Positions 36,059 to 44,614 of a stretch of 63,010 nt of DNA are shown in pieces; positions within the stretch are counted from its first letter, which is position 1; the number at the start of each line of letters is the position of its first letter. The notes beneath the pieces are model-generated. The model saw only the letters and a program-made list of their open reading frames with translations, had not been told where the DNA came from and made no database searches. Where the stretch lies: IMG/VR virus record IMGVR_UViG_3300044638_001695, positions 1 through 63,010 of that record; one strand, 5' to 3'. The DNA comes from a virus. The translations under genes were made by a program, and so were the position numbers.

Positions 36059-37866
36059 TACGCCACCGCCTGTGAGATGCCTTGTTGATAGAGGTTTGTG
36101 CCATCGCTCCTGAATACGAAGTAGTCCTTTGCGCCTGCTGCCGTGGACAAGGTTGGTGCTGTACCGCCAGCCCACTTGAATACTGCGTTCCATGTAAGCG
36201 TGTTGCTACCAGCGTTTTGTATCACAGCCAGAGCGTAGAAGCCACCGTTCTTTAGGTTCGTTGGTGCGCCCATCGTTCTATTTGACGATACAAACGTAAA
36301 CGTAGCGACTTGACCGCCAGCCGTGCCTGTGTTCCAAGCAATTGTAGCTGCATCAGTAAGCGTCAGGTTAGGCGAGTATGCCGAATCCACAACAACATAC
36401 CCATCGCCTTTTGGTGTCAGGGTAATGTCAACGTTGGTGTCTGAGCCTTGAGCAGATAATGTAGTTGTCGCTCCTGTAGCCCCACCCGTTACCTGTAGAT
36501 AATTAACAGCGGAGGCTGTGTGGGCTATTACAAATTGTTGCAGTCTTGATGGAAACTCACCATTTGTATAAAAAAGATGATTGCCCGTACCTTTCGAATA
36601 ATATTCAAGAAAAATATTTGTATCCGAACCTTTTGCATATATCTGCGGAGAACCCGTAGTCGCTTGCCCTCGAATTTCTACATAATTCACCGCACTAGCA
36701 ACAGGCGTGACACGCAGGGATTCTGCGCCGGGGGCTGCGCCTAGGGAGATTGCTCCTGATTGAATTGCAAGTCTGGTTACATATCCTGCGTTTACATCAC
36801 GAAAATAAGCATTTCCGTTAACATCAAAATATGTAGCGTTGGCATTAAAGTCCGAACTAAACGCATTAACCACAGTACCGTTGTTTGTGTAGTAGCCAGT
36901 TGAACCTGTAGCCGTAGTGTTGTTATATACGTTTCCACCAGTTACATCTAATTTCCCACTATTTGTGGTAGTGCCAATCCCCACATTACCATTAAAGAAG
37001 TTAGCAGCCGAACCCGCAGCGTAAAAGTTCCAACGTCCTGTTCCTGCACCTATGTTGCCGTAGAAACCAAAGTTGTTAGTTGCGCTTGTCATGGTATTTT
37101 CAGCATAAATACCGTATTGGTTTGTAACTGTGCCTGTAAATGTACCGGGATTCATGTACATATGAGCAAGAGCCGTAACAGTAGCTCCTGCTGCAACAGT
37201 CGGACTTGATAATATCAATATGCCATTTGCTGTTACATCTGATTGAATTGCTCCAGTAATACCAATTGCGTTGGCGCTTGTACCGCCTGTAATATTTTTA
37301 GATATATTCAAGTTATTAGTTGCAGAACTTGAACCAATCCCAACATTGCCCGTGTCATCAATCGTAACCGCTGAGTTTTGGATAATCTTGCCCGTTGTGC
37401 CGTCAAACCGTGCAATAGCGTTATCCGTAGCGGAGGCAGGACCGACCACATCGCCGCCCAAACCGCCGCCACTGACCACGTTCGTGCCATCGCAATACAA
37501 CAGCGCAGTTGATCCGTTAGGAACCGAAATCCCTGTACCCGCAGAAGTCTTAAGCGTTACTGCGTAGCCGCCTGTTACCGAGTTTTTGATAATGTAGACT
37601 TTAGATGCCGCAGGACAGATTACCGTAGCCGCCGCACCCGGTGCGCCTGAACATTGTAGGATGGCACAACGTGCTTCGTCTGTGGTTCCATCGGCAGTAG
37701 TCAGCGTATGACTAGCGGTAGTCCATGTATTAATCGTGGCAAGACCAGCAACAGCCTGCTCAACCATAGAAGTAATGTTGTTATTTACAACATCGCCCCA
37801 AGCGCCGTTTAGTTCACCTGTTACGGGAAGAGCAAGCTTAAGTATCGGGGTATACGCGGTTGTCAT
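36058..37866 (-). CDS. tail fibre protein, 602 aa
   Basis: The N-terminus (TPILKLALPVTGELNGAWGD) is the attachment part of many phage fibres. Then comes a long, beta-rich, low-charge region with GNVGIGSSSATNNLNIS-type and LGGDVVGPASATDN repeats. The end (GSNTLTWNAVFKWAGGTAPT) is a widespread C-terminal fibre module. It likely forms one of two fibres that touch the host. Confidence 0.78.
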   Translation of the reverse strand: MTTAYTPILKLALPVTGELNGAWGDVVNNNITSMVEQAVAGLATINTWTTASHTLTTADGTTDEARCAILQCSGAPGAAATVICPAASKVYIIKNSVTGGYAVTLKTSAGTGISVPNGSTALLYCDGTNVVSGGGLGGDVVGPASATDNAIARFDGTTGKIIQNSAVTIDDTGNVGIGSSSATNNLNISKNITGGTSANAIGITGAIQSDVTANGILILSSPTVAAGATVTALAHMYMNPGTFTGTVTNQYGIYAENTMTSATNNFGFYGNIGAGTGRWNFYAAGSAANFFNGNVGIGTTTNSGKLDVTGGNVYNNTTATGSTGYYTNNGTVVNAFSSDFNANATYFDVNGNAYFRDVNAGYVTRLAIQSGAISLGAAPGAESLRVTPVASAVNYVEIRGQATTGSPQIYAKGSDTNIFLEYYSKGTGNHLFYTNGEFPSRLQQFVIAHTASAVNYLQVTGGATGATTTLSAQGSDTNVDITLTPKGDGYVVVDSAYSPNLTLTDAATIAWNTGTAGGQVATFTFVSSNRTMGAPTNLKNGGFYALAVIQNAGSNTLTWNAVFKWAGGTAPTLSTAAGAKDYFVFRSDGTNLYQQGISQAVA

Positions 37867-37875
37867 ATTCAGTCC

Positions 37876-38631
37876 TTACGTCGTGGCAATATCTTGCCAA
37901 TTTGATGTTTGAGCATCGTTGATATTTTGCCAGTTAGCGTTCTGGTTGTCATCTATTAATTCCCATAACGGCCTTGACGTCAGTTGATCCGAAATCGTTA
38001 CACCTTCAGACACCGCTGTTGCAAACACCATTATCGCGTTAAAAGCTTCTACCACCTGCGTAGCCTCGTTAACCGAAGCCACAAAATTCATTTGCGCACT
38101 GATTGCATCGCTTGCCACCGACAGCTCATTAACACTTGCACCAAGTACGTTCTGTACAACTACCTCATCTGAACCCGTAGCCGTGTCTTCAAACGATACA
38201 AAGAACGCAAAACCTACATCTAATGCTTCACTACCTACCGCGCTCTCGCTCACAGACGAGGCAAAATTCATAGCACCAGAACTTACATCAGAAGCTGTAG
38301 TCGTCTCATCTACTGATACCGCAAAATCCATTTTAGCCGCGTTTACCTCAGACCCAACCACCGCTTCTGCAACCGATGCTTCAAATGTACCTAGACTGCT
38401 AGACGCATCAGACACAACGGCGGACTCCGTAACGGCTGAATTAAACGCGCTTCCTGCCACTACCGTTGCATCTACAGAGGTACTGCTTTCTGTTACAGCC
38501 GAGTTAAACACGCTTCCTGCTACTACGGTTGCATCAACTGATGTGCTGGTTTCGGACACGGATCGGTCATAGACGGACATACCCCATCCGGCTTCACCCC
38601 AAGTGCCAGAACCCCAGCCGCCTTCAGCCAT
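37876..38631 (-). CDS. repeat-built tail protein, 251 aa
   Basis: After GWGSGTWGEAGWG the chain is about eight imperfect repeats of 22-25 residues, each around a VSE-S/T...S-D motif (examples NSAVTESSTSVDATVVAGS, NFASSVSESAVGSEALDV). Two adjacent repeats near 38440-38540 are still almost the same in DNA, so they duplicated recently. The C-terminus ends with WELIDDNQNANWQNIND. Such proteins are structural parts of the tail or its fibres. Confidence 0.72.
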   Translation of the reverse strand: MAEGGWGSGTWGEAGWGMSVYDRSVSETSTSVDATVVAGSVFNSAVTESSTSVDATVVAGSAFNSAVTESAVVSDASSSLGTFEASVAEAVVGSEVNAAKMDFAVSVDETTTASDVSSGAMNFASSVSESAVGSEALDVGFAFFVSFEDTATGSDEVVVQNVLGASVNELSVASDAISAQMNFVASVNEATQVVEAFNAIMVFATAVSEGVTISDQLTSRPLWELIDDNQNANWQNINDAQTSNWQDIATT

Positions 38632-38632
38632 C

Positions 38633-38797
38633 TTAGACCGCTACAAGCTGAGCTTCGTCGAACCACCGTTGCTGCGTCCCGCGATCATCCGCCCATTCAA
38701 CCAAACATTGAACAGTGCCATCCTCAAGCATACGCATGGCTACGATAGGACCGCTAGGAGTCGCAACATTTAACTTAACCACATCACCTTTTTTCAT
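38633..38797 (-). CDS. small DUF2158-like protein, 54 aa
   Basis: ATG 38797 lies 6 bases after AAGGA, better than the ATG at 38803 that touches it. The start MKKGDVVKLNVATPSGPIVA and the later CLVEWADD look like the compact beta fold of YodC/DUF2158 proteins. Fits tightly between two tail genes. Function unknown. Confidence 0.65.
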   Translation of the reverse strand: MKKGDVVKLNVATPSGPIVAMRMLEDGTVQCLVEWADDRGTQQRWFDEAQLVAV

Positions 38798-38806
38798 GTT
38801 CATTCC

Positions 38807-39388
38807 TTATGCAGCATCAAGGCTAAAGGTGTAAGTAACATTAAGCTGGTCACCAGACGCAACAGAACGATCACCGGGGGCGGCAAAGTCAGAAGCAGAG
38901 AACAGTACGCCGGTTGTGCCACTTTTAGTGTTGTTGCTAATCAGAAACGCACCACCAACCGTAGCTGTCGCATCGATTGTGAAAGCCGATGGCGATGCCG
39001 AGTTTGTGATAACCGATGGGTCTGCTGTAGTCGCAGCGGCGAATGTAGCGGCTGGGCGCGTTGCATTGCTGTAAGGAACAATCTCTGTCCACCCAGCGTG
39101 AGAAGCTGCGGTATCACCTGCTGCTGGCGTATTGGAGGCTGCTGCGCCATATAGACCAATGTACCAAGTAGCTGTATAAGAGCTGCCTGAAAAATACTTG
39201 TCGTTCATGTCTTTTAAGCCGACGTTTACAACGAGGTTCTTTAGGTTCTCTTCCCACTTAACTTGACCATCAGCACCAATACACTGAACGGTATAGACGC
39301 CACCTGCGGCGACTTTATCTTGTGCGCCAACAGTGCGGGTAAGTGCCGCTGAAATTTTATCGCTTGACGATGCTTGATTAACTAACAT
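38807..39388 (-). CDS. minor virion protein, 193 aa
   Basis: Beta-rich, Ala/Thr-rich, low charge (WEENLKNLVVNVGLKDMND, then YTATWYIGLYGAA). This pattern is common in phage tail or head decoration proteins. Starts after AAGGAG. Part of the tail gene run. The exact role is not known. Confidence 0.65.
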   Translation of the reverse strand: MLVNQASSSDKISAALTRTVGAQDKVAAGGVYTVQCIGADGQVKWEENLKNLVVNVGLKDMNDKYFSGSSYTATWYIGLYGAAASNTPAAGDTAASHAGWTEIVPYSNATRPAATFAAATTADPSVITNSASPSAFTIDATATVGGAFLISNNTKSGTTGVLFSASDFAAPGDRSVASGDQLNVTYTFSLDAA

Positions 39389-39399
39389 GAAAAACTCCT

Positions 39400-39831
39400 T
39401 TAAGCTGAACGCACGATTGCATTTTGGAAATCGGCTAGTGGAAAATTAATAACAAAGTTGCCACTAGACGTAGTTTTATCTTCACCGAAATCTAGTACGG
39501 CGATAGCAGGGTTTGTAACACCATCTGCCTTATAAATAAGCGCACCACGCGCAGTGATTGACGTAACAGGCCAAGTCACCGTTGCAAAGCTAATGAACGC
39601 CACACTATTAGATAGCGTTGGGTATGTAGAAATAGTAAGAACCTGCCCACCGGCGGTATACCCAGTGCCAGATGATTCGTCTGCGGTAGAGTACGCCGTA
39701 GTGTTTTGATTAAGCGTTGCGGCAGAGGTGTATAACGCTACTTTAAATACTTGCGTAGTCGTGCTGCTAAAGTTAAACACACCCTCTAGCAAGCCGCGCT
39801 TATACGAATCAACAATCGTTTGCGTAATCAT
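39400..39831 (-). CDS. minor tail protein, 143 aa
   Basis: Begins ITQTIVDSYKRGLLEGVFNF and continues as short beta strands with FKVALYTSAATLNQ and ALIYKADGVTNPAIAVLDFG. This is a familiar virion protein type near connector genes. Overlaps the adaptor gene before it by four bases. Confidence 0.68.
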   Translation of the reverse strand: MITQTIVDSYKRGLLEGVFNFSSTTTQVFKVALYTSAATLNQNTTAYSTADESSGTGYTAGGQVLTISTYPTLSNSVAFISFATVTWPVTSITARGALIYKADGVTNPAIAVLDFGEDKTTSSGNFVINFPLADFQNAIVRSA

Positions 39832-40478
39832 GTCACATCCTGACGAAACTGACCCGAACGATACGCATCTTGACGCTGCTTGCCATCACCCAACTGCTTG
39901 AGCAACATAATAGACTGAAGATACAGTTTCTCGTAGAACGCAACCACATCAGGCTCGCCCTTGATAAACCGTATTGCTTCAATCAATGCGCCGTTAAGTA
40001 GCGCCGAATCAAAGTTATCGCCAAGCCATGATGTTCCGGCTGTGACAATCGACTCAGGGTAGTAGAAGTAATGAAGCTCTGCCGTATAAACAGCATCTGG
40101 CGTCGGACCGAGGATCAATGTCAGCTCAGTGTCGTCATTGCTATTCGGACCAAAGATTGCATAATACTTTGGCGTACCGGTGCTTGTAGGCGTTGGATAG
40201 GCTTGACGGATAAAGTTCACATCTTTGTTTAACAAGAACTCATACGCACCATTTGCCTTGACGATAGCCAAGGAATACACCGATAAGAAATCGGTTGGAG
40301 CGGATAGATACTTGTTGTTCGTCGATGTTACGCCCGTGACGTTCTTACGCAGGTTTGATATCTGAACAGTGTTGTAGATTTTCTGTTCAGCTTGCTTTGT
40401 AAACATAGCCAATTCATCTACCGTGAAAGAGTTCTCACAGATGTCAGCAATGTTTGTACAAAGTTCAGCGTAGTTCAT
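39828..40478 (-). CDS. phage adaptor/tail connector protein, 216 aa
   Basis: The pattern (start NYAELCTNIADICENSFTVD, LAMFTKQAEQKIYNTVQISN, and ELHYFYYPESIV) is that of the gp7/gp11-like adaptors that join connector and tail in short-tailed phages. Helical ends and a beta centre fit. Four-base overlaps link it to both neighbours. Confidence 0.72.
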   Translation of the reverse strand: MNYAELCTNIADICENSFTVDELAMFTKQAEQKIYNTVQISNLRKNVTGVTSTNNKYLSAPTDFLSVYSLAIVKANGAYEFLLNKDVNFIRQAYPTPTSTGTPKYYAIFGPNSNDDTELTLILGPTPDAVYTAELHYFYYPESIVTAGTSWLGDNFDSALLNGALIEAIRFIKGEPDVVAFYEKLYLQSIMLLKQLGDGKQRQDAYRSGQFRQDVT

Positions 40479-40762
40479 GCCATCGGACCCCGTGCCATCT
40501 TACCTTTCGTCTGCGCTTTACCACCGCGCACTTGAATGCCGCTAGTTTTGGTTGGCGTATTTCTGTTGCCAACACTCACTCGCATAGCTTCTGTTGAGCA
40601 ATTAACTTGATTGCTCGACAAAGTGTTAGGATCAACACCGCCAGATACCGCAGCTTGCGCTGCGGCTGAATCAATCTTTTTACCTGTCATGGTGTGCGGC
40701 TCTGCGTAAACAGAAGCGGGACCCACTTCTTTGCCCATCATTTTTTGGCTATATTTACCCAT
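40475..40762 (-). CDS. small basic virion-region protein with GKxxxKGKM tail, 95 aa
   Basis: A Ser/Gly/Lys-rich, likely disordered protein. It ends with KTSGIQVRGGKAQTKGKMAR, a form related to the KTKGRM tags on the proteins at 42743-43937. It follows a 59-residue basic gene. Function unknown; virion-bound or DNA-binding is possible. Confidence 0.65.
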   Translation of the reverse strand: MGKYSQKMMGKEVGPASVYAEPHTMTGKKIDSAAAQAAVSGGVDPNTLSSNQVNCSTEAMRVSVGNRNTPTKTSGIQVRGGKAQTKGKMARGPMA

Positions 40763-40764
40763 GA

Positions 40765-40944
40765 TTACCCCTGATTAGCGACTTTGGCTAGACCACGACC
40801 CATCTTCTTCATGGCTTCAGAAGTCACACCTGCTGACTTTTTGCCGCCCTTCATCCCCATGACTTTTGCGCCATCAGAACCCAAGTTCTGCACATCAGTC
40901 TTACCTTTTTTTGCTACGCCATCAGCGCCACGTTTATATGCCAT
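40765..40944 (-). CDS. small basic protein, 59 aa
   Basis: A short, Lys/Gly-rich product (start MAYKRGADGVAKKGKTDVQN, later GMKGGKKSAGV). It stops two bases before the next start. Its composition is that of the run of small basic virion-region proteins at 40475-44614. No family recognised. Confidence 0.62.
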   Translation of the reverse strand: MAYKRGADGVAKKGKTDVQNLGSDGAKVMGMKGGKKSAGVTSEAMKKMGRGLAKVANQG

Positions 40945-40953
40945 GATCGGCTC

Positions 40954-41259
40954 CTAAGAAATAGTAACTTGCCCAACGAAAGAAGTAGTCGTTACACCAA
41001 CTGCTTGTATTACTTGCGACCGACTCTGCGGATATCCGGTAAAGTCTGGACGTGGATTACGAATTGCTTGCGGGTCATCTACAGGCCACATACCAAGCTG
41101 AAGCTGCGGCTGGTCTGGACTCCAGCACTCATTACAAGCTTTAATATTGGTAGTCTTCGTCTTAACAATTAGATAGCGTAGTGTCCGTAGTTTATACCGA
41201 AAGCCACAGATATCACACTCCGCAATCGCTTTACTATCAGACGCAAACTTATTACCCAC
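40954..41259 (-). CDS. zinc-ribbon virion-region protein, 101 aa
   Basis: CDIC (about 15-18) and CNEC (about 42-45) form a zinc ribbon, followed by SPDQPQLQLGMWPVDDPQAI and RNPRPD. This small protein is widespread next to gp4-like adaptors in podovirus-like genomes. It may be structural. Ends with a short beta segment. Confidence 0.72.
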   Translation of the reverse strand: MGNKFASDSKAIAECDICGFRYKLRTLRYLIVKTKTTNIKACNECWSPDQPQLQLGMWPVDDPQAIRNPRPDFTGYPQSRSQVIQAVGVTTTSFVGQVTIS

Positions 41260-41261
41260 AA

Positions 41262-41969
41262 CTAGCTCCGGATACCGGTAATGCGTGGCACAAAACGCAC
41301 AGACGCTTTCTCACGATCCTCACCCGCAGCTAACTCAAATTGAAACTCGTACTCTTGTTTTAACATCGGCATACGCGGTGCTAACTCCGGATACTTCATG
41401 GCGATGTAATACGCCAAGCCAGCAGAGATTGCCGGTAAGAATCGGAAGTTTGCGTCTTGGGTGTTTGCACCCGTGCCAGCATCGTCGATACGACGCATAC
41501 GCCAATATTTAAAAACGTAGTAAGGGTCTAATGCCGTACCTTGGTTAGGAACAGGCCATACAACAATCTTAGGGTTATCCCTGAGTCTGCGAACCCATAC
41601 CTGAATGGGGCGGCCTTGAGCTAATTTGTTAGGGATTGTTGCGTAAGTAGATACGCTAATACGAGATATGGTGAGGTCAGACTGGGTGGAGTAGTTACCT
41701 GCGCCTGTACGGATAACATGATCCATTATATCAATCGTATCGGCAGGGAGGTCATACTCAGCTTGACCTTGGATAAGATCAATCTCACCCTCGTCAATCG
41801 TCCACATGTTAATGCCACGGTTTTGAAACTCGATGGTCATTAGGTTCATAGACCGTGTGGCGGTGCGAAGATCATAACCTGTACGCAGTTCTCGACCAGC
41901 GCGTTCAAACGCCTCTTCAGCCAATTCAGCGAAGTCTAGATTAAATGCGGTGGTTCCAGAAACAGCCAT
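41262..41969 (-). CDS. P22 gp4-like head-tail adaptor, 235 aa
   Basis: The start (FNLDFAELAEEAFERAGREL, RTGYDLRTATRSMNLMTIEF) and QGQAEYDLPADTIDIMDHVI match the gp4-like connectors that attach below the portal. FLPAISAGLAYYIAMKYPEL is the usual C-terminal helix. It should add to the portal after packaging and form the tail attachment site. Confidence 0.78.
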   Translation of the reverse strand: MAVSGTTAFNLDFAELAEEAFERAGRELRTGYDLRTATRSMNLMTIEFQNRGINMWTIDEGEIDLIQGQAEYDLPADTIDIMDHVIRTGAGNYSTQSDLTISRISVSTYATIPNKLAQGRPIQVWVRRLRDNPKIVVWPVPNQGTALDPYYVFKYWRMRRIDDAGTGANTQDANFRFLPAISAGLAYYIAMKYPELAPRMPMLKQEYEFQFELAAGEDREKASVRFVPRITGIRS

Positions 41970-42202
41970 TATCTAAACCCCGATGTTTTCTTAGCAATAC
42001 GTTTTGGTTGAGCTACAAACTGCTTACCCGCCGCTTTACCTTTACGCTTGGCTTTGGTTGTAGCGGCATACTCAGCAGGGGTCAACGCATCAATAGCCTT
42101 CTTTGGCAAATACCGCTCTCCAGTCTCTGACGACTTTTTGCCTGACTTGGTTGTCCATTTCTGGTCACCCCAATCTTTTAGCGATTTTTGCGGAGCTTTC
42201 AA
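41969..42202 (-). CDS. DUF5872-like basic protein, 77 aa
   Basis: The block DWGDQKWTTKSGKKSSETGE, RYLPKKAIDALTPAEYAATT, AKRKGKAAGKQFVAQPKRIA is the conserved core of the family I recall as DUF5872. It is small and very basic. It overlaps the adaptor start by one base. Found in many phages and giant viruses; function unknown. Confidence 0.75.
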   Translation of the reverse strand: MKAPQKSLKDWGDQKWTTKSGKKSSETGERYLPKKAIDALTPAEYAATTKAKRKGKAAGKQFVAQPKRIAKKTSGFR

Positions 42203-42474
42203 TCCTTGTACCCCCCGCCTGCTTCTTTGTACTTCTTAGCTACTAACTGCGCCTTACGCGCTGACCACTGACCTGCATTCGTACCGTGAGTTGCTGCGGC
42301 TTTTACTTGGGACACAATCCTCTTGCGAAGACTGGGCTTTGTGTAATTGCCAGCAGCGTTCACTTTGCCACCTTCAGCAAACATCTGAAACTTGTCACCG
42401 TCCTTACGGCGCATGGTTTTACCCTTCGGCATCTTTGACGGCAGGATTGCACCCATACCACGGCTTGCTCTCAT
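42199..42474 (-). CDS. small basic conserved protein, 91 aa
   Basis: Starts RASRGMGAILPSKMPKGKTM and contains FAEGGKVNAAGNYTKPSLRK and HGTNAGQWSARKAQLVAKKY, a pattern I know from many phages next to connector genes. Very basic. Four-base overlaps on both sides. Function unknown. Confidence 0.72.
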   Translation of the reverse strand: MRASRGMGAILPSKMPKGKTMRRKDGDKFQMFAEGGKVNAAGNYTKPSLRKRIVSQVKAAATHGTNAGQWSARKAQLVAKKYKEAGGGYKD

Positions 42475-42746
42475 CGCATTACCTTTGCTTTTTTAGGAGC
42501 AGCCTTTTTAGTTAGAAACATCTTCTCAACCATTTCTATCCGCTGCGGCTTGGTTGTAACTTTGTTAATGATACTTTTCCGTTTGGCGGAAGTTTGATCT
42601 TTATCGTAAAAGCCAGCTTTTTCTAGCGCCTTCTTATTGACCGGACTAGATACCTTACCGCCCTTCTTCATGTAACCCATCTTATTGCGTACTTCAGTGG
42701 GTAACTTTGCAAGTCCGGGGTTGCTGTCTTTATCAATGGGTTTCAT
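42471..42746 (-). CDS. small basic protein, 91 aa
   Basis: ATG 42746 overlaps the upstream stop as ATGA; the longer frame to 42782 would overlap more. Contains GYMKKGGKVSSPVNKK, a KKGG module shared with its neighbours, and a Lys-rich C-terminus (KKAAPKKAKVMR). Likely a virion or DNA-binding accessory protein. Confidence 0.68.
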   Translation of the reverse strand: MKPIDKDSNPGLAKLPTEVRNKMGYMKKGGKVSSPVNKKALEKAGFYDKDQTSAKRKSIINKVTTKPQRIEMVEKMFLTKKAAPKKAKVMR

Positions 42747-43087
42747 ACCATACGACCTTTTGTTTTGCCGCGAATAGCACAACCATCGGCTCGTTTAGAT
42801 GCACCAGATTTAACTGACCCACCTTTCTTGTAGTCACGTTTCTTAGTGTAGTCGTAACCTGCATCGGTTGCTGCACGCATATCACGATACTCTTGTGTAT
42901 CGTCGTCTGTTGGGGGATTACCGCTTAGATCCACTGGAGGAAGACTCTTTACGCCTTCCTTCATTCGCTGACGTTGAATAAAGTCTTTTGCAAACTCATC
43001 TGCGCTCTTGCCGCCACGAATCCGCTCAGCAGCTAATTGCGCCATTTCGTTTTGCTTGTCGATCTGTGCTTGACGTTTTGGATCCAT
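42743..43087 (-). CDS. small protein with RADGC-KTKGRM C-terminal tag, 114 aa
   Basis: An acidic/basic helical N-part (RQAQIDKQNEMAQLAAERI) and a middle linker precede a C-terminal tag of about 27 residues: KKGGSVKSGASKRADGCAIR then GKTKGRMV. The same tag ends the next two genes upstream. The tag has one conserved cysteine and many lysines. It may bind DNA, metal or another virion protein. Confidence 0.72.
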   Translation of the reverse strand: MDPKRQAQIDKQNEMAQLAAERIRGGKSADEFAKDFIQRQRMKEGVKSLPPVDLSGNPPTDDDTQEYRDMRAATDAGYDYTKKRDYKKGGSVKSGASKRADGCAIRGKTKGRMV

Positions 43088-43089
43088 GA

Positions 43090-43644
43090 TTACACCATCC
43101 TGCCTTTTGTTTTGCCACGGACAGCGCAGCCGTCGCCACGCTTAGATGCTGAAGATTTAACTGAGCCACCTTTCTTAAATGATCCTTCCACAGCCCTACC
43201 TGCTCGAACGGCTTCTGCGCGACTTCTACGAGCATTGCCAGTATTGCGCATTATCATATCAATCAAATCACCAACAGGACCGGGGCGGTCAAAACTACCG
43301 CGACTAGGTGGAGGACGACGGTTTGCGCCGGGCGTTGCCGATGGACCTTCTTCTGGCATCTCTACGAATTCCGCAGGAGCGGCAGGCAAAGGACGCGCAG
43401 GGATAACTCTACGAGGGGCAACAGGCACAGGACGCGCTTCAGGCATACGAACCTCACGACCCATCAGATCAGCCGCTTGGCGATCCGATAAAGTACCCGC
43501 CATGCGTAAAGCTTCAGCACGGTCTTCGGAGGAAATGCGTTCGTTGCGACCTGCGCGTAAACCCGCATCAACGTCAGCTTGTGTTAGACCTGCATCAATA
43601 TCAGCTTGCGTCATTCCGCCAGAAGCATAGCGTTTCTTTTTCAT
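43090..43644 (-). CDS. protein with RGDGC-KTKGRM C-terminal tag, 184 aa
   Basis: N-terminal internal repeat (MTQADIDAGLTQADVDAGLR), a helical part with DRQAADLMG, a proline-rich middle (PVPVAPRRVIPARPLPAAPA), and the C-terminal tag KKGGSVKSSASKRGDGCAVR then GKTKGRMV. The body is unlike its neighbours, so the tag is a shared module on different proteins. Function unknown. Confidence 0.72.
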   Translation of the reverse strand: MKKKRYASGGMTQADIDAGLTQADVDAGLRAGRNERISSEDRAEALRMAGTLSDRQAADLMGREVRMPEARPVPVAPRRVIPARPLPAAPAEFVEMPEEGPSATPGANRRPPPSRGSFDRPGPVGDLIDMIMRNTGNARRSRAEAVRAGRAVEGSFKKGGSVKSSASKRGDGCAVRGKTKGRMV

Positions 43645-43937
43645 AACATTTTTCCTTTGGTTTTGCCCTTAACACAGCACCCATCTGCTCGCTTGGAAGC
43701 AGAACCAACTTTGCCACCTTTAGCCATTTTCTGTGGCTCGTCAAAAGGCAATGCACCCGGAGTGATCTTGCCCATAGACTGTAGGCTGCGTGGACGTGGA
43801 GCACCCATTAGTGCGCCCATGCCGGGTGTTTTCATTTTCATTGGTGCGCGACGACCCTTATCGCGCAAGGCTTTAGAAAAAGCAGGGGATGCTGGGACAT
43901 CGGGGTCATCAACAGATTGGGTTGGAACCATTGCCAT
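43641..43937 (-). CDS. protein with RADGC-KTKGKM C-terminal tag, 98 aa
   Basis: The body is Pro/Met/Lys-rich (KALRDKGRRAPMKMKTPGMG) and probably disordered. The C-terminus is AKGGKVGSASKRADGCCVKG then KTKGKML, the third copy of the tag shared with the next two genes. Four-base overlap with the following gene. Confidence 0.72.
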   Translation of the reverse strand: MAMVPTQSVDDPDVPASPAFSKALRDKGRRAPMKMKTPGMGALMGAPRPRSLQSMGKITPGALPFDEPQKMAKGGKVGSASKRADGCCVKGKTKGKML

Positions 43938-43946
43938 GATATTTCC

Positions 43947-44360
43947 TTAACAGGCGCGTCCGCCGCGATTCATTTTAATCATCTTACCTTGGGTTTTTCC
44001 CTTGGATTCGATGCCGCCGCCTTTAGCCATCTTAGTCATGCCGCCACTCTTGGCAGCAAAAGCTGGAACCTTTTTGCCATCTTTCATAACCATTGGCATG
44101 CCGCCTTTTTTAAGCGCTGCCATATCGGTTTTCTTGCCGCCGTGCATTTGCTTGTCGTGCATACCAACGGCTTTTTTGACCATGGCTTTGTCTTGTTTCA
44201 TGTCGCTTTTCATAGCACCACCCTCTTTGAATTTACGGCCTTTATCGGCCTCGTTAAAGTCTTTACCAACGGACTGTGATACACCAACTTTCTTAGCAAA
44301 CGATGGACTGTGGGCAATCGCCGCCATGAAATTAGCTTGTTTTTTTGAGCTAGAGGGCAT
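43947..44360 (-). CDS. SKKQANFM-type basic protein, 137 aa
   Basis: ATG 44360 overlaps the upstream stop as ATGA. The start PSSSKKQANFMAAIAHSPSF and AKKVGVSQSVGKDFNEADKG form a conserved block met in many phages of this kind. The rest is Lys/Gly/Met-rich with AAKSGGMTKMAKGGGIESKG and ends KTQGKMIKMNRGGRAC, a looser version of the neighbouring tag. Function unknown. Confidence 0.72.
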   Translation of the reverse strand: MPSSSKKQANFMAAIAHSPSFAKKVGVSQSVGKDFNEADKGRKFKEGGAMKSDMKQDKAMVKKAVGMHDKQMHGGKKTDMAALKKGGMPMVMKDGKKVPAFAAKSGGMTKMAKGGGIESKGKTQGKMIKMNRGGRAC

Positions 44361-44614
44361 CAGCATTTCCACCGTTTGAGGCTTGCAGCCTTGCGTGTAG
44401 GTTGACCCTTTTCGTCTTTCATCGGGCCGGGCATACCTGACATTCTGGCACAAAACGACTTCTTACGAGGACCACCTTCTGGCTGTGGAGCCTTTAGGTT
44501 TGATCCAGTCGCAGCATTGTATTTGGCGCGTCCTTTGGCGGTTAAACCAGCCCCCTTGGATACGGGTAGCTTTTCGCCACGACCGATAGCCAGAGAGGGG
44601 GTTTTCTTAGCCAT
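44360..44614 (-). CDS. DUF6321-like protein, 84 aa
   Basis: ATG 44614 is chosen because it overlaps the end of the upstream gene by 8 bases; the longer frame lies inside that gene. The block PVSKGAGLTAKGRAKYNAAT and KSFCARMSGMPGPMKDEKGQ, with a final LKRWKC, is the core of a family I recall as DUF6321. Very basic with two conserved cysteines. Found in phages and some viruses; role unknown. Confidence 0.75.
   Translation of the reverse strand: MAKKTPSLAIGRGEKLPVSKGAGLTAKGRAKYNAATGSNLKAPQPEGGPRKKSFCARMSGMPGPMKDEKGQPTRKAASLKRWKC

Noticed and set aside
33378-37866. Diversity-generating retroelement in the fibre genes
   Set aside because: No reverse transcriptase and no template repeat seen in the window.
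43037-43630. 197-residue plus-strand frame opposite 43090-43644
   Set aside because: Antisense shadow of the GC-rich tagged-protein gene; composition is Ala/Ser/Arg noise and there is no ribosome site.
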